This document shows positions 24,340-32,899 of a stretch of DNA of 64,000 nt, piece by piece (position 1 is the stretch's first letter; every line of letters starts with the position of its first letter). Origin of the DNA: Streptantibioticus silvisoli (GTDB taxonomy: Bacteria > Actinomycetota > Actinomycetes > Streptomycetales > Streptomycetaceae); NCBI RefSeq assembly GCF_027947535.2, contig NZ_JAAGKO020000003.1:1-64000 (forward strand), written 5' to 3'. A program made the position numbers and the translations under genes. Below the pieces are notes generated by a model. That model had not been told where the DNA came from, did no database searches, and saw nothing but the letters and a program-made list of their open reading frames with translations.

Positions 24340-24837
24340 ATGGCGGATTCGGCGAGTTCGGCTCTGCCGGACGACGGCTCACGGTGCCCGAGCCCGGAGG
24401 ACGTCATCCTGCTGCGTCGCTGGTCCAGCATGCAGGCCGCGTTGCGTCGGCTGACCCAGCAGACCCTGGACGACATCGAGGAGAAGACCGGCCAGGCCGG
24501 GTCCTCGTTCCAGGTGCTGTGGTACCTGCTGTCGGCTCCCGGGCAGGTGGCGCCGATGAAGCAGCTGGCCGCCACCCTCGGGTTCACCACCGCCGGAACC
24601 ACCAAGGTCGCCGACCGCCTCTGCGACGCCGGTCTGATCGAACGCCGCCCCCAGCCGGGCGACCGCCGGGTCACGCTGGCCGCGTTGACCCCGCAGGGCA
24701 GGGAGACGGCCATCGCTGCCTCCCTCGTGCTGGCCGGCGCCCTGCGCGAACGCGTCGTCGGCCCGCTGGGCCCGGACCGCTTCTCCGCGATCGTGGACGC
24801 GTTCGGCGCCATCGACCCACTGGCCCGCGCGACCTGA
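24340..24837 (+). CDS. MarR-family transcriptional regulator
   Basis: A 165-residue winged-helix regulator. The recognition helix region reads LAATLGFTTAGTTKVADRL, and the wing IERRPQPGDRRVTLAALTPQG with the DRR motif of MarR proteins. ATG 24340 follows GAAGGGG. The AT-rich region upstream with AACAATTGTT and TAAATTATTAG is a likely autoregulatory site. Nearby candidates for its regulon are the DsbA gene, the Ala-rich gene and the isochorismatase gene, which share TAGC/TTAG-type AT-rich boxes. The ligand is unknown. Confidence 0.9.
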   Translation: MADSASSALPDDGSRCPSPEDVILLRRWSSMQAALRRLTQQTLDDIEEKTGQAGSSFQVLWYLLSAPGQVAPMKQLAATLGFTTAGTTKVADRLCDAGLIERRPQPGDRRVTLAALTPQGRETAIAASLVLAGALRERVVGPLGPDRFSAIVDAFGAIDPLARAT

Positions 24838-25121
24838 CGCCGCACGGCGTGGACGTTGACGGGTCCGCGGGGGCGCGGCGCACGATCGCGGTGCGCACGG
24901 CTCGGCTCTTCCGTACCGACCCGGTCAGGTCCCAGAGGTACGGCGCCCGATCGCGGTGTGTCCAGTCCGGGGCCGTGCGGTCCGGTCCACGCCGATCCGG
25001 TGCGTGCGGCCGGCCCGCCCCGATCCGGTTGGTCGCGGGCGCCGGGCACGACTCCCGCCGTCCGAGTTCCCCCGAGTCCGACCCCGTAGGCACCGCTGAT
25101 CACGACCCGAGGGGCCTCGGC

Positions 25122-25155
25122 ATCCGTCAATGGCGTGGGGAGTTGATTGACGGAT
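25122..25155. promoter_or_regulatory. 10-bp inverted repeat upstream of YciI gene
   Basis: ATCCGTCAAT (25122-25131) and ATTGACGGAT (25146-25155) are exact reverse complements with a 14-base spacer. A second perfect palindrome, GTCCAC-A-GTGGAC, lies at 25214-25226, 42 bases before the YciI start. Either could bind a regulator. The rest of 24838-25267 shows no gene. Confidence 0.5.
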
Positions 25156-25267
25156 CGATTGCCGGGCAAGGTTTCGCTCAGGGTTGCCCTGGAGCGCCGC
25201 AGTCCATAATGGCGTCCACAGTGGACATCGCGGGCGAACGTTACGCAGACGAATCGAGGAGTGTGCG

Positions 25268-25666
25268 ATGACAGCTCGGCGCATGCCGTGGGACGAACTC
25301 GTCCAGTGGTCCAGGGATCGCAATCTGCTGGCCAAGCGGCTCTACCTGGTGATCTCCGAACCCACCGACGGCATCGGCCCGGTCCTGGACAACCTCGAAC
25401 CGCACGTCGCCTACCAGACGCAGCTGGAGAACCAGGGTGTGATGTTCGGCGCCGGACCGATGGCCGACGACGCCGAGGAGGAGTGGCCGGGCGACGGCCT
25501 CTTCATCTACCGGGCCGGCTCCCGCGACGAGGCGCTCAAACTCGCCGAGGCCGACCCCATGCACATCGCCGGCGCCCGCCGCTTCGTGGTGCGGCCGTGG
25601 CTGATGAACGAGGGCACCGTCAGCGTCCGCCTCTTCTACTCCGGCGGCCGCCCCGAGATCGACTGA
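25268..25666 (+). CDS. YciI-family protein
   Basis: A 132-residue protein of the dimeric alpha-beta barrel YCII family. LYLVISEPTDG starts the first strand, EPHVAYQTQLENQGVMFGAG is the family signature with a conserved His, and LFIYRAGSRDEALKLAEADP closes the barrel. Members are implicated in ring-cleavage-like or lactone chemistry, but most have no known reaction. ATG 25268 has GAGGAG nine bases upstream. It stands alone with its own upstream inverted repeats. Confidence 0.88.
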   Translation: MTARRMPWDELVQWSRDRNLLAKRLYLVISEPTDGIGPVLDNLEPHVAYQTQLENQGVMFGAGPMADDAEEEWPGDGLFIYRAGSRDEALKLAEADPMHIAGARRFVVRPWLMNEGTVSVRLFYSGGRPEID

Positions 25667-26189
25667 CGCCACGGCGAGGTCACCGGCAGCGGTTCCTGAC
25701 AAAACTCCGCAGGCCAACGGGTTCGCGGGCACCGTCACCGGTGGCCCGAGGTGGGACGGGACCGCGGGACTGGAGAGGCCTGCCCCGGCACGGACTCCGG
25801 CGGGCGGTCACTGGGAGATCGCCATCCGACGTTCGACGGCGTTCGTCGGCGCGCACGTCGAGTCGTCGAGGGCGTAGGGCCGCCGGGCCACGGAGAAGAC
25901 CCGGCAGGTGCCGTGCCGATGGAACGAACAGGAGAGCAGGTCCCCGCCGCCCGGCCCTTCGACGTATGCCCCGCACCGCCGAACGCCCGGCGTGGTACGC
26001 CGCGGGAGGCTGTCACCTGGCTTGTTCTACATCTGCCAGGATCTTCCGGGCTTGCCGATGGCCTTGAGGGTCTCAAAGACCAAAGGGCCGAGTCGGCGCC
26101 GGGTAGGCGGCCCGCACGGTTCCGCCGACGTGGTGGACAGCTGCGGCCCGCTGCTGATGCTGGAACCGCTTGGACTGTCCCCTTGACGG
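25667..26189. other. 523-base stretch without a gene
   Basis: Between the YciI gene and the DUF6221 gene. Codon structure is poor in all frames. The minus-strand segment near 26027-26130 reads LGPLVFETLKAIGKPG, which could be a scrap of an old transposase, but I cannot confirm it. It marks the left edge of the mobile-element region. Confidence 0.4.
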
Positions 26190-26447
26190 CTACGGGCGCC
26201 ATTCCTGCTGGTAGGCGGGGTGTTCGGCGTATGACTGGCCAAGGACTCGCAGCGCGTGTGCCAGGCCGGCCGAGCGGGAGTCCGAGGGGTCCATGGCTTT
26301 GTAGCTGTTCGCCAGTTGCTCGATCAGGTCGAGCATGGGGAGATGGCGGTCGAGAAGGGCCTCGCCGCTCAGGGTGCCGGCCGCGTAGGCGTAGGCGTGG
26401 TTGTCGTCCATGATGCGCGCGACGAGGAACTCCAAAAGATCGTCCAT
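26190..26447 (-). CDS. DUF6221-like small protein
   Basis: An 85-residue product starting MDDLLEFLVARIMDDNHAY and ending LGQSYAEHPAYQQEWRP. The start, the helix LDLIEQL and the closing YAEHPAYQQEWRP are characteristic of the actinomycete DUF6221 family, often found in accessory or phage-like DNA. Family members usually have a longer middle region, so this copy may be shortened. GAGATGG precedes the ATG. It sits directly downstream of a broken IS5 transposase on the same strand. Function unknown. Confidence 0.65.
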   Translation of the reverse strand: MDDLLEFLVARIMDDNHAYAYAAGTLSGEALLDRHLPMLDLIEQLANSYKAMDPSDSRSAGLAHALRVLGQSYAEHPAYQQEWRP

Positions 26448-26479
26448 GTGGCCATCTCGCGGGCAAGGCGCTTCGGTGG

Positions 26480-27150
26480 TCGAGCGGCTGTCCGGATGAG
26501 GATGGCGGCGAGGTGGAGTCCGGCCCGGTGGACGATGGCGAGCTCGTCCGTTCGCATGGCCGGGCCGCGCCATTGCTTGAGGCGGTTGATGTGGGCTGCT
26601 TGTACGCCTCGGCGTCGAAGGGCGGTGGGCGGCCTCCGTCGCGGCCTCGCCGCAGCCGGTGGCCGCCCGGGCACCGCTGTCGCCGGCGAGGTGAACTTTC
26701 GTACTCCGGCCGCCGCGGGAGCGTCCGAGGCCGTGATCGTCAGGTTCGGCCCGGCCCGGCGCCCCTTTGTCCTGGCACCGGCAGACGGTGGAGTCCACCG
26801 AGAAGGTCCAGTCGATGTCGGCACCAACGTCGGCCGCTGCCAGAACTGCGGCGAGGACGCGCTCCCAGGTGCCGCCATGGCCCACCCGATCAGGCGTTCA
26901 TGAGCGGTCTGGAACGAGCCGAACTCGCCCGGCAGATCCCGCCGGGGAGAGCAGGTGCGGTACTTCTACGCGACGGCTTCCAGGGACCGGCGGTGGTCGG
27001 CCCATCGCCGAGCGCGGACCGCACGTTCTTCCGGTTCGGCCGGATGGAGCGTTGGGTCGCTGTGGGCGAATGGCGATTGCCCCGGCGTGTCGGACGACAA
27101 CGACCGTGCCCCTTCGCGAATTCGTTGACTGGTCATTGCCGATGTCAACG
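26480..27150 (-). pseudogene. Degenerate IS5-family transposase
   Basis: Minus-strand fragments of an IS5-family DDE transposase lie in several frames. From 5' to 3' they are WADHRRSLEAVA (then an in-frame stop), LPGEFGSFQTAHERLIGWA, DIDWTFSVDSTVCRCQDKG with the first catalytic Asp, GLGRSRGGRSTKVHLAGD, and INRLKQWRGPAMRTDELAI. At least one stop and two frameshifts separate them, and the second catalytic Asp region is missing or scrambled. It is inactive. A long imperfect palindrome borders it on the right. Confidence 0.75.
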
Positions 27151-27195
27151 GTTTGATGGCACATAGCCGTTGTCGAAGTCAACGACCAGTCAACG
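27123..27195. repeat. Nested inverted repeat next to IS remnants
   Basis: CGTTGACTGGTC (27123-27134) and GACCAGTCAACG (27184-27195) are exact reverse complements. Inside them CAACGG and CCGTTG form a second pair. The 73-base structure lies between the IS5 and IS3 remnants and may be a fused or folded pair of terminal repeats. Confidence 0.6.
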
Positions 27196-27873
27196 GTTTC
27201 AGTAAGTGGCGATGCTCCTCCGGGCCGACACGCCGTTCCGTAATGCAGGGTCATGTCCTGAGTGGGCTCGATCCGCTTTGACGGACATCCGAGATCAGGG
27301 GTTCGTCCCCGGGACGATGCCCATCATGGAGAGCATGGGGAAGAAGCAGCCTCGCCGTCGCCGCTTGTTCACGATGGAGTTCCAGGCCGAGAGCGTGGAG
27401 CTGTGCCGGCGTGGTGACCACTCGGTCGGTCAGGGCGCCAAGGACCTTCGATCCGACCGGTCCCGCGGAACCTACGGCGTTCCCCTCGTCCATGCCGCTC
27501 TCCGGCGCGAGGGCGCCGCATGCGGGCGCCGCCGTGTCGCACGGCTGACACGTTCGGCCGGCCCGACCGGCCGGCACCGCGGATGGCGGCACCTGACCAC
27601 AGTCCCTGATCCGCGCGCTTCCACCCGTCCCGATCGCACCGTCCGCAACATCCAGCCCGATCCCGACGGGCTGGATGCCCGCCGGTGCGGCGACATCACC
27701 TACGTCCCGACCGACGAGGGCCAGCTCTACCTGACCACCGTTGTCGACATCGCCCCCGTCCGGTGATCTTTCCCTCGGACCGCGGAAGCCAGTACACCAG
27801 CCGGCAATTCGCCACCCTGGCGCAGCAGTTCGGGATGCGCCTCTCAGTCGGCCGCACCGGCCAATGCTGGGAC

Positions 27874-28131
27874 TGTCAGGCTTTTCGCACCGGATCCCGC
27901 AAGGATCGGGTAGCCCCGGCCGAGGTGGTCTGACTCTTGCTTATGACTGACCCCACGGGTGTCCTGGCGTTGATCTGTCGACCGCCCGGCCGGGCACGCA
28001 GCAAGCGCTGCCGCCGGACGGACGTGACCTGATGGGAGCCTGGAGCCGACTCGCCAAAGCGTCCCCGTGACAGTCCTGTCCGTTCGGTCGGCGACAGCGT
28101 GAACTCCACGCTACCGACCGGAAGGAACCCC
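27874..28131 (+). ncRNA. Candidate bridge RNA region of the IS110 element
   Basis: In IS110-group elements a structured bridge (seek) RNA that pairs with donor and target DNA is encoded in the non-coding left end before the recombinase gene. This element has such a 258-base left end. ACTCGCC at 28049-28055 equals part of the target just right of the insertion (29224-29230). AGCGTC at 28058-28063 equals the last six bases of the element. GACAG-TC-CTGTC near 28069-28080 can form a short stem. The assignment rests on family knowledge and these short matches. Confidence 0.5.
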
Positions 28132-29202
28132 GTGCAGACCGGCGAGCAGCCCAGGTCCGGGCATGTCGTGATCGGCGTCGACACGCACTTGCACGTGCAC
28201 GTCGCAGCGGTGATGGACACGATCGGCGGGATCCTGGCCCCCCTGACGATAGCCACCGACGCCGACGGCTTCCAGCAACTGGCGGACTGGGCAGCCTCGT
28301 TCGGCACGGTGCTGGCGTTCGGGACAGAAGGCTCCGGCTCCTACGGCGCCACGATGACCTCATTCCTGCGCAGGACCGGCCACAAGGTCGTCGAGGCCGG
28401 ACGCCCGGACCGGCGACTGCGGCGCACGAATGGCAAGTCCGACACCTTGGACACCGAGAACGCCGCCCGCGCGGTGCTGGCCGGGTTCGCGACCGCCACA
28501 CCGAAGACCGCCGACGGCGAGGCGGAGGAGATCCGCCAGCTCAAGGTCGCCCATGACCAGGCCGTTGAACAGCGTGCCTCGGCGATGGTCACGATGAAGG
28601 CGATGCTGGTCCACGCCCCGGACGCCCTGCGCCGGGAGACTGCCCGCAAGACACAGATCACTCTGGCACGGCAGCTGGCAGCTCTGCGTCCTCGCCGTCC
28701 GGAAGGACCCGAGGACGCGCTTCGTCACACCCTGCGGACGCTCGCCAGGCGGTGGCAGTACCTGGATGCCGAGGCCAGAGAACTCACGAAGATGATCGGC
28801 AACCTGGTCCAACGGGCTGCCCCGCAGCTGCTCGATCCCTTCGGCATCGGCGTGGACACCGCCGCGGAAATCCTCATCGTTGCCGGTGACAACCCCGAAC
28901 GGATCAAGTCCGAGGCCGCTCTCGCCAAGCTCGCGGGCATCGCTCCGGTGCCCACCGGCTCCGGCATGACCAGCGGCAGGCACCGCATCAACCACGGCGG
29001 CCACCGCCAGCTCAACGCCGCCATCTACCGAACCGTCATCGTCCGGATGCGGTTCCACCAGCCCACGATCGACTACATTGCCCGCCGGACCACCGAGGGC
29101 AAGACCAAACGAGAGATCATTCGCTGCCTCAGGCGCTACGTCATCCGCGAGGTCTACCACCTGCTCCGACCCACCCCACAAACGGCCTCCGCGGCGAGTT
29201 GA
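28132..29202 (+). CDS. IS110-family DEDD recombinase (transposase)
   Basis: A 356-residue transposase that looks intact. The RuvC-like DEDD domain has D17 in VIGVDTH, the Glu in FGTEGSGSYG and aspartates in GKSDTLDTENAAR. The C-terminal IS116/IS110/IS902 domain has FGIGVDTAAEILIVAGDN and APVPTGSGMTSGRHRINHGG with the catalytic serine. GTG 28132 is preceded by GGAAGGA at five bases; an upstream in-frame GTG at 28099 is less well placed. It lies inside the IS3 remnant in the same orientation. Confidence 0.9.
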   Translation: MQTGEQPRSGHVVIGVDTHLHVHVAAVMDTIGGILAPLTIATDADGFQQLADWAASFGTVLAFGTEGSGSYGATMTSFLRRTGHKVVEAGRPDRRLRRTNGKSDTLDTENAARAVLAGFATATPKTADGEAEEIRQLKVAHDQAVEQRASAMVTMKAMLVHAPDALRRETARKTQITLARQLAALRPRRPEGPEDALRHTLRTLARRWQYLDAEARELTKMIGNLVQRAAPQLLDPFGIGVDTAAEILIVAGDNPERIKSEAALAKLAGIAPVPTGSGMTSGRHRINHGGHRQLNAAIYRTVIVRMRFHQPTIDYIARRTTEGKTKREIIRCLRRYVIREVYHLLRPTPQTASAAS

Positions 29203-29300
29203 CAACTATAGGAGCGTCAACGCACTCGCCGAATCGTTCTTCGCCACCATCACACGTGAACTGCTCCACACCACCGCCTGGCCCAGCCGGACCGCACCGC

Positions 29301-29714
29301 CGCCACGTGAACGTGCACGTCACGATGGGTCCGATCGCCCACATCCTGCGGATCTCGCCGACCATGCCGGGCCGTTGTCACGACCTGACCGCGGCACGCA
29401 CTCACCGGATCATCCGCATCGGTGAACACCAAGGCGTCCCCGTACCGGCCGACCGCGCCTACCGGAAGGCGGGCCCGTGGGTGGCCACCGGCCGCAGACG
29501 CCTTCCCGGCAGGGAACCCACTCCCACCCAGCGCACGGTCAACCGAGCACTGACCCGGGCCAGGGCGCCCGTCGAGCGCGGGATGGCACGCCTGAACTCC
29601 TGGCAGACCTTCCGCAGATCCCGCAGCAACCCCCGTCGGATGACGCCAGTCACCGCAGCGATCCTCACCCCGAAGGCAACGCTGAAAACGCTCGCCGGTC
29701 CAATGAGTGCGTAG
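29301..29714 (+). pseudogene. C-terminal fragment of a DDE (IS5-type) transposase
   Basis: An open frame continuing to TAG 29714 carries PTMPGRCHDLTAARTHRII, VPVPADRAYRKAGPWVAT with the second catalytic Asp, TVNRALTRARAPVERGMAR with the catalytic Glu region, and LNSWQTFRRSR. These are the last ~130 residues of an IS5-family transposase. The N-terminal half is absent, replaced by the IS3 tail, so it is a dead fragment. Confidence 0.75.
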
Positions 29715-29859
29715 CCCGCCGCCAAGCGTTCAAGAACAACATCAACTACGCTCACACCGGCCGATCACCCGTGTCCACAATCCGGGCTCAAGGCCCAACA
29801 CCACCTGGCACCTACAGCATCCAGCCTGGGATTCGGCTCCAGTCAGACCTGCTGGCGAC

Positions 29860-30245
29860 GTCTGGAGCCGTGGCAGAGCGACCGCACCGCAACCTGCTCG
29901 CCGAACCGATCGCCGTTGGCGCGCTCGACTGGTCCCGCGCGGGCGGGGACGACTCCCACATCCGCGCGGAGAAAGGGGGCGCCGACACGGGCCCAGTGCC
30001 GGTCGACCGTAAGGCGGCGGCCAGCAAGCATCACCTGGTCTGCACCGCACGCGGCACGCCACTCAAGGTCATCCCCACCACGGCCAACGTCAACGACATC
30101 ACCCGGACTCTCGCCTTGGTCGATGGCATCCCGCCCGGAGCCGGCCGCCGTGGCCACCCCCGCAGACAGCCCGACGCCCTGCTCGTCGGCGACAAGGGCT
30201 GCGTCTCCCCCGCCGACCAGTGTGATCTGCGAAGACGCGGGCCCC
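29860..30245 (+). pseudogene. Internal fragment of a second IS5-family transposase
   Basis: A plus-strand segment reads AVGALDWSRAGGDDSHIR with the first catalytic Asp, GPVPVDRKAAASKHHLVC, GTPLKVIPTTANVNDITRT and DALLVGDKGC with the second Asp. This is the middle of an IS5-family transposase of the SKHHL type. Both ends are missing and the following sequence is unrelated, so it cannot be functional. Confidence 0.75.
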
Positions 30246-30401
30246 TGCCCGCCACTCCCCCGCGGCCGGGCCGATCGGGCCGTGAGCGGATCGGCGGGGG
30301 CCCGGTTCCCGACCCGGCGGTGCCGGTGGTGACGGCCGTAACCGTGGCGGAGGGCCAAGGTCAAGAGGCCAGGGTCGGGGCGCCCATGCGGTCGGGGGCA
30401 G

Positions 30402-30446
30402 GACGCACCAGACGCACCAGACGCACAGGACGCACAGGACGCACAG
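30402..30446 (+). repeat. 9-bp tandem repeat, five copies
   Basis: Five consecutive nonamers, GACGCACCA twice and GACGCACAG three times. They lie in the ~300-base non-coding stretch (30246-30551) between the IS5 fragment and the MFS transporter 3' end, where I see no gene. Confidence 0.8.
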
Positions 30447-30551
30447 GACAGCGTGGCCACGCTCCGGTAGGAGTCCGCGAGTCCGCTCGGCGGCGGAGTG
30501 ATCCTGGTGGCCTTCAACCCGCCGTGGGCCCAGCGGTGCGGACCGACAGCG

Positions 30552-32000
30552 TCACGGCGTGGGTCGCCCACCGTCCTCACCCGCTACGTACCGAGCAGCC
30601 GGCCCCGGGGCGGGGACCTGGTGGGGGCGGGCTGCCAGTAGGCCGACGACCAGTTCGGCCGCGGTTGCGAGGAGCAGGACGAGGACGGGGGCCCGCCAGC
30701 CGCCGGTGAGGGCGTGCAGGGAGCCGACGGCCAGTGGTCCGAGGGCCGCGACGACGTACCCGACGCCCTGGGCGAGGGCGGAGAGCGACGCGGCGACGGC
30801 CGGGGTGGCGGCGCGGGCCATCACGAAGTAGAGGGCGAGCGCGAGCCCGGCGCCCTGGCCGAGGCCGAGCAGTGGCATGAGGGCGAGGCCCGCGTTCACC
30901 GGTGCCAGGAGGGCCGCGCTGATGCCCGCCGCGCAGAGGACGACGGTGGCGATCATGAGGAGCCGGGCGGCGCGGGCCGAGCGGTGGGCGATCATCGGGG
31001 TGCCGAACGCCGACACCAGGCCGCCGACGCTGAGCAGCGATCCGACCAGGCCGCTCTGCGACGGTGCCAGGCCGCGGGAGAGGAAGAGGTCGGGAAGGAA
31101 GGACAGCGTGGCGTAGTACGTCATGCTCTGCAGGCCCATGAACGCGGTGACCTGCCAGGCCAGCCGGTGTCGCCGCACGTGGCCGCGGGGCAGCCGCTGC
31201 GAGGCGCCGGGCGGCAGGGACGCGGCGCGCCGGGCGGTGCCGTACCGCAGTTGGGGCAGCCACGCCAGGAGTGCGACGACCATGGGGACCGCGGACATCC
31301 CGAGGGTGACGGCCAGTGAGCCGTGGGTGGAACGGTAGACGGGGACCACGATCGCGGAACTGGTGATGGCCCCGGTGTACAGCATCACCATGTACAGGCT
31401 CAGCAGCCGGCCGGCGCGGCGGGGTTCGCGGCGCTTGATCAGGCTCGGCAGCAACACGTTCATGAACGCGATGGCGCCGCTGACGACGACCGTGCCGGCC
31501 AGCAGGAGTGCGCCCGGCAGCAGGGCGCGCATCAGCAGTCCGGCGGCGCCGGCGGCCAGGGCGCCGCCGAGGGCGCGTTCCTCGCCGAAACGGCGGGCCG
31601 TCAGGGCGGCGACCGGTGAGAACAGGCCGAAGCACAGCACCGGGATCGTCGCCAGCAGCGTGACGTCGACCGACGACAGCGCCAGCCGGTCCTGGAGCTG
31701 GGTGAAGATCGGCGGCAGACCGGCCACGGCGGGACGCAGGTTGACGCACAGGACCATGACGCCGAAGACCAGCGCGGCACGTTCGGCCCGGCCGGAGCGA
31801 ACAGGGTGCCCCGGGGCGGGGGATGGTTCCGGGCCGGGGCAGACGTCCGGGGCGGTGGAAGGTTCCGGCGGGATCGGCGGCGGCGTCGGGGTGGCCGGCA
31901 CCAACGGGTCGGCGGCGGCGCGAGGTTCACGGGTGGGTTCAGGGCGCGGGTCGCCGCCGGTCACAGGGTGCGGTCGGCCGGCCGGTTCATCGCCGGTCAT
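30552..32000 (-). CDS. MFS transporter, CynX/NimT-like
   Basis: A 482-residue major facilitator superfamily permease with 12 predicted membrane helices from about residue 75 onward, in the inner membrane. LCVNLRPAVAGLPPIFTQL in the first helix region and the YYATLSFLPDLFLSRG loop resemble the cyanate/nitroimidazole (CynX/NimT) subfamily. The first 70 residues are Pro/Glu-rich and cytosolic, unusually long. ATG 32000 overlaps the regulator stop as ATGA with GGAGG nine bases upstream, so the GntR gene and transporter are coupled. It probably exports or imports the regulator's ligand, a small organic anion. Confidence 0.9.
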   Translation of the reverse strand: MTGDEPAGRPHPVTGGDPRPEPTREPRAAADPLVPATPTPPPIPPEPSTAPDVCPGPEPSPAPGHPVRSGRAERAALVFGVMVLCVNLRPAVAGLPPIFTQLQDRLALSSVDVTLLATIPVLCFGLFSPVAALTARRFGEERALGGALAAGAAGLLMRALLPGALLLAGTVVVSGAIAFMNVLLPSLIKRREPRRAGRLLSLYMVMLYTGAITSSAIVVPVYRSTHGSLAVTLGMSAVPMVVALLAWLPQLRYGTARRAASLPPGASQRLPRGHVRRHRLAWQVTAFMGLQSMTYYATLSFLPDLFLSRGLAPSQSGLVGSLLSVGGLVSAFGTPMIAHRSARAARLLMIATVVLCAAGISAALLAPVNAGLALMPLLGLGQGAGLALALYFVMARAATPAVAASLSALAQGVGYVVAALGPLAVGSLHALTGGWRAPVLVLLLATAAELVVGLLAARPHQVPAPGPAARYVAGEDGGRPTP

Positions 32001-32677
32001 CGGTCATCGTCCTCCCCCAGGACGCGCAGGTTGTCGCTGAGGTTGTCGAACGCGGCTGCCGCGGCGGCGTCCGGGTCGCCGTCCTCGACGGCTCGCAGGA
32101 GCGCCGCGTGCCAGACGTCGCTGCGTTCCACCGACGCCGGATCGTGCAGGGTCGCCCTGACGCTGCACGCGACCTGTCCGGTGAGGCTGGCGTAGATCTC
32201 GGCCAGGACCGGGTTGTGCGCGGCGTCGGCGACCGCCTGGTGGAAGCGCAGGTCGGCGTCGACGAAGGCGGTGGGGTCGTGCCGGCCGGCGGTGGCCCGC
32301 GCCGCGAAGGTCTCCCGCAGCCGGTCGAGGTCGGCGGGCGTGCGGCGGCTCGCGGCGAGCCGGGCGGCCTCGGCCTCCAGCCCGCGGCGTACCTCGTGGA
32401 CGTGCCGGGCCGCGGCCCAGCCGGCCCGGCGGCGCAGCGTCGCCTCCACCTCGTTGGCGCTGTGCACGAAGGTGCCCTCGCCGTGCCGGGTCTCCAGCAG
32501 CCCCGCGTAGGTCAGTGCCTTGACGGCCTCGCGGACGGTGTTGCGCCCGAGCCCGGTCAGCACGACGAGTTCGGCCTCGGCCGGGATGCGTTCCCCGACC
32601 TGCCACTCCCCGCCGGTGATCTTCTCCCGCAGCCAGGCCGTCGCCTGCTCGGCGAGCGAAGTTCTGACGATCACCAT
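31997..32677 (-). CDS. GntR-family regulator, FadR/FCD type
   Basis: A 226-residue regulator. The winged helix at residues ~5-70 has ERIPAEAELVVLTGLGRNTVREAVKALTYAGLLE. The C-terminal FCD all-helical domain has LRFHQAVADAAHNPVLAEIYASL with the metal/ligand histidines and HAALLRAVEDGD. ATG 32677 is chosen because GAGAGGGG lies eight bases upstream; ATG 32695 is possible. It forms a coupled operon with the MFS transporter and probably represses it through the palindrome directly upstream. Confidence 0.92.
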   Translation of the reverse strand: MVIVRTSLAEQATAWLREKITGGEWQVGERIPAEAELVVLTGLGRNTVREAVKALTYAGLLETRHGEGTFVHSANEVEATLRRRAGWAAARHVHEVRRGLEAEAARLAASRRTPADLDRLRETFAARATAGRHDPTAFVDADLRFHQAVADAAHNPVLAEIYASLTGQVACSVRATLHDPASVERSDVWHAALLRAVEDGDPDAAAAAAFDNLSDNLRVLGEDDDR

Positions 32678-32700
32678 GCCGTTCACCCCTCTCATCGGCT

Positions 32701-32731
32701 CATAGGATATCCGGTCATGGGATGTCCTATG
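32701..32731. promoter_or_regulatory. GntR operator palindrome
   Basis: CATAGGATATCC (32701-32712) and GGATGTCCTATG (32720-32731) form a 12-bp inverted repeat with one mismatch and a 7-base spacer, just upstream of the regulator start. The ATAGGAYATCC form is typical of FadR-type GntR sites. Confidence 0.75.
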
Positions 32732-32899
32732 ACGAAGGGGAGGCGGCGGCCGCCGGAACGGGGCGGGGCCGGACGCCCGGTCCACCGGTACGCGTCCAGC
32801 CCCCGCAGCGAGCGGATCTGCGGTTACCAGCAGCTCGCCGCCCGCCCGCGACCCGCACGGCACCGTGATCCACACGGCACGGTGCCCCCGCTGGCACCG

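Larger units (their letters stand above)
27874..29218 (+). mobile_element. IS110-family insertion sequence
   Basis: A 1,345-base element whose ends are defined by the interrupted IS3 gene: TGGGAC before 27874 and AACGCACTCGCC from 29219 together restore the IS3 codons. As usual for IS110 elements there are no clear terminal inverted repeats or target duplication. It has a 258-base non-coding left end, one recombinase gene, and only 16 non-coding bases at the right end. Confidence 0.75.
27326..29300 (+). pseudogene. IS3-family transposase remnant, split by an IS110 insertion
   Basis: The left part (27326-27873) starts with an OrfA-like MGKKQPRRRRLFTMEFQAE and joins directly to an OrfB middle (GTYGVPLVHAALRREG, then RCGDITYVPTDEGQLYLTT). 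After a deletion and frameshift near 27760 it continues FPSDRGSQYTSRQF and SVGRTGQCWD. The next OrfB residues, NALAESFFATITRELL, resume at 29219. The gap is exactly filled by the IS110 element. The tail then breaks off near 29290. It lacks several catalytic segments and is not functional. Confidence 0.8.

Noticed and set aside
23780-24382. A minus-strand gene with a collagen-like Gly-Asp-Ala-Asn repeat
   Set aside because: Only the 18-bp repeat gives order. The rest has no domain, no good start, and covers the AT-rich MarR promoter.
22755-25169. An 804-codon minus-strand frame
   Set aside because: It is antisense to the DsbA and MarR genes, which have clear motifs and ribosome sites.
27685-27933. 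A separate small gene in the IS3 remnant
   Set aside because: It is the frameshifted OrfB segment (FPSDRGSQYTSRQF) running into the IS110 left end.
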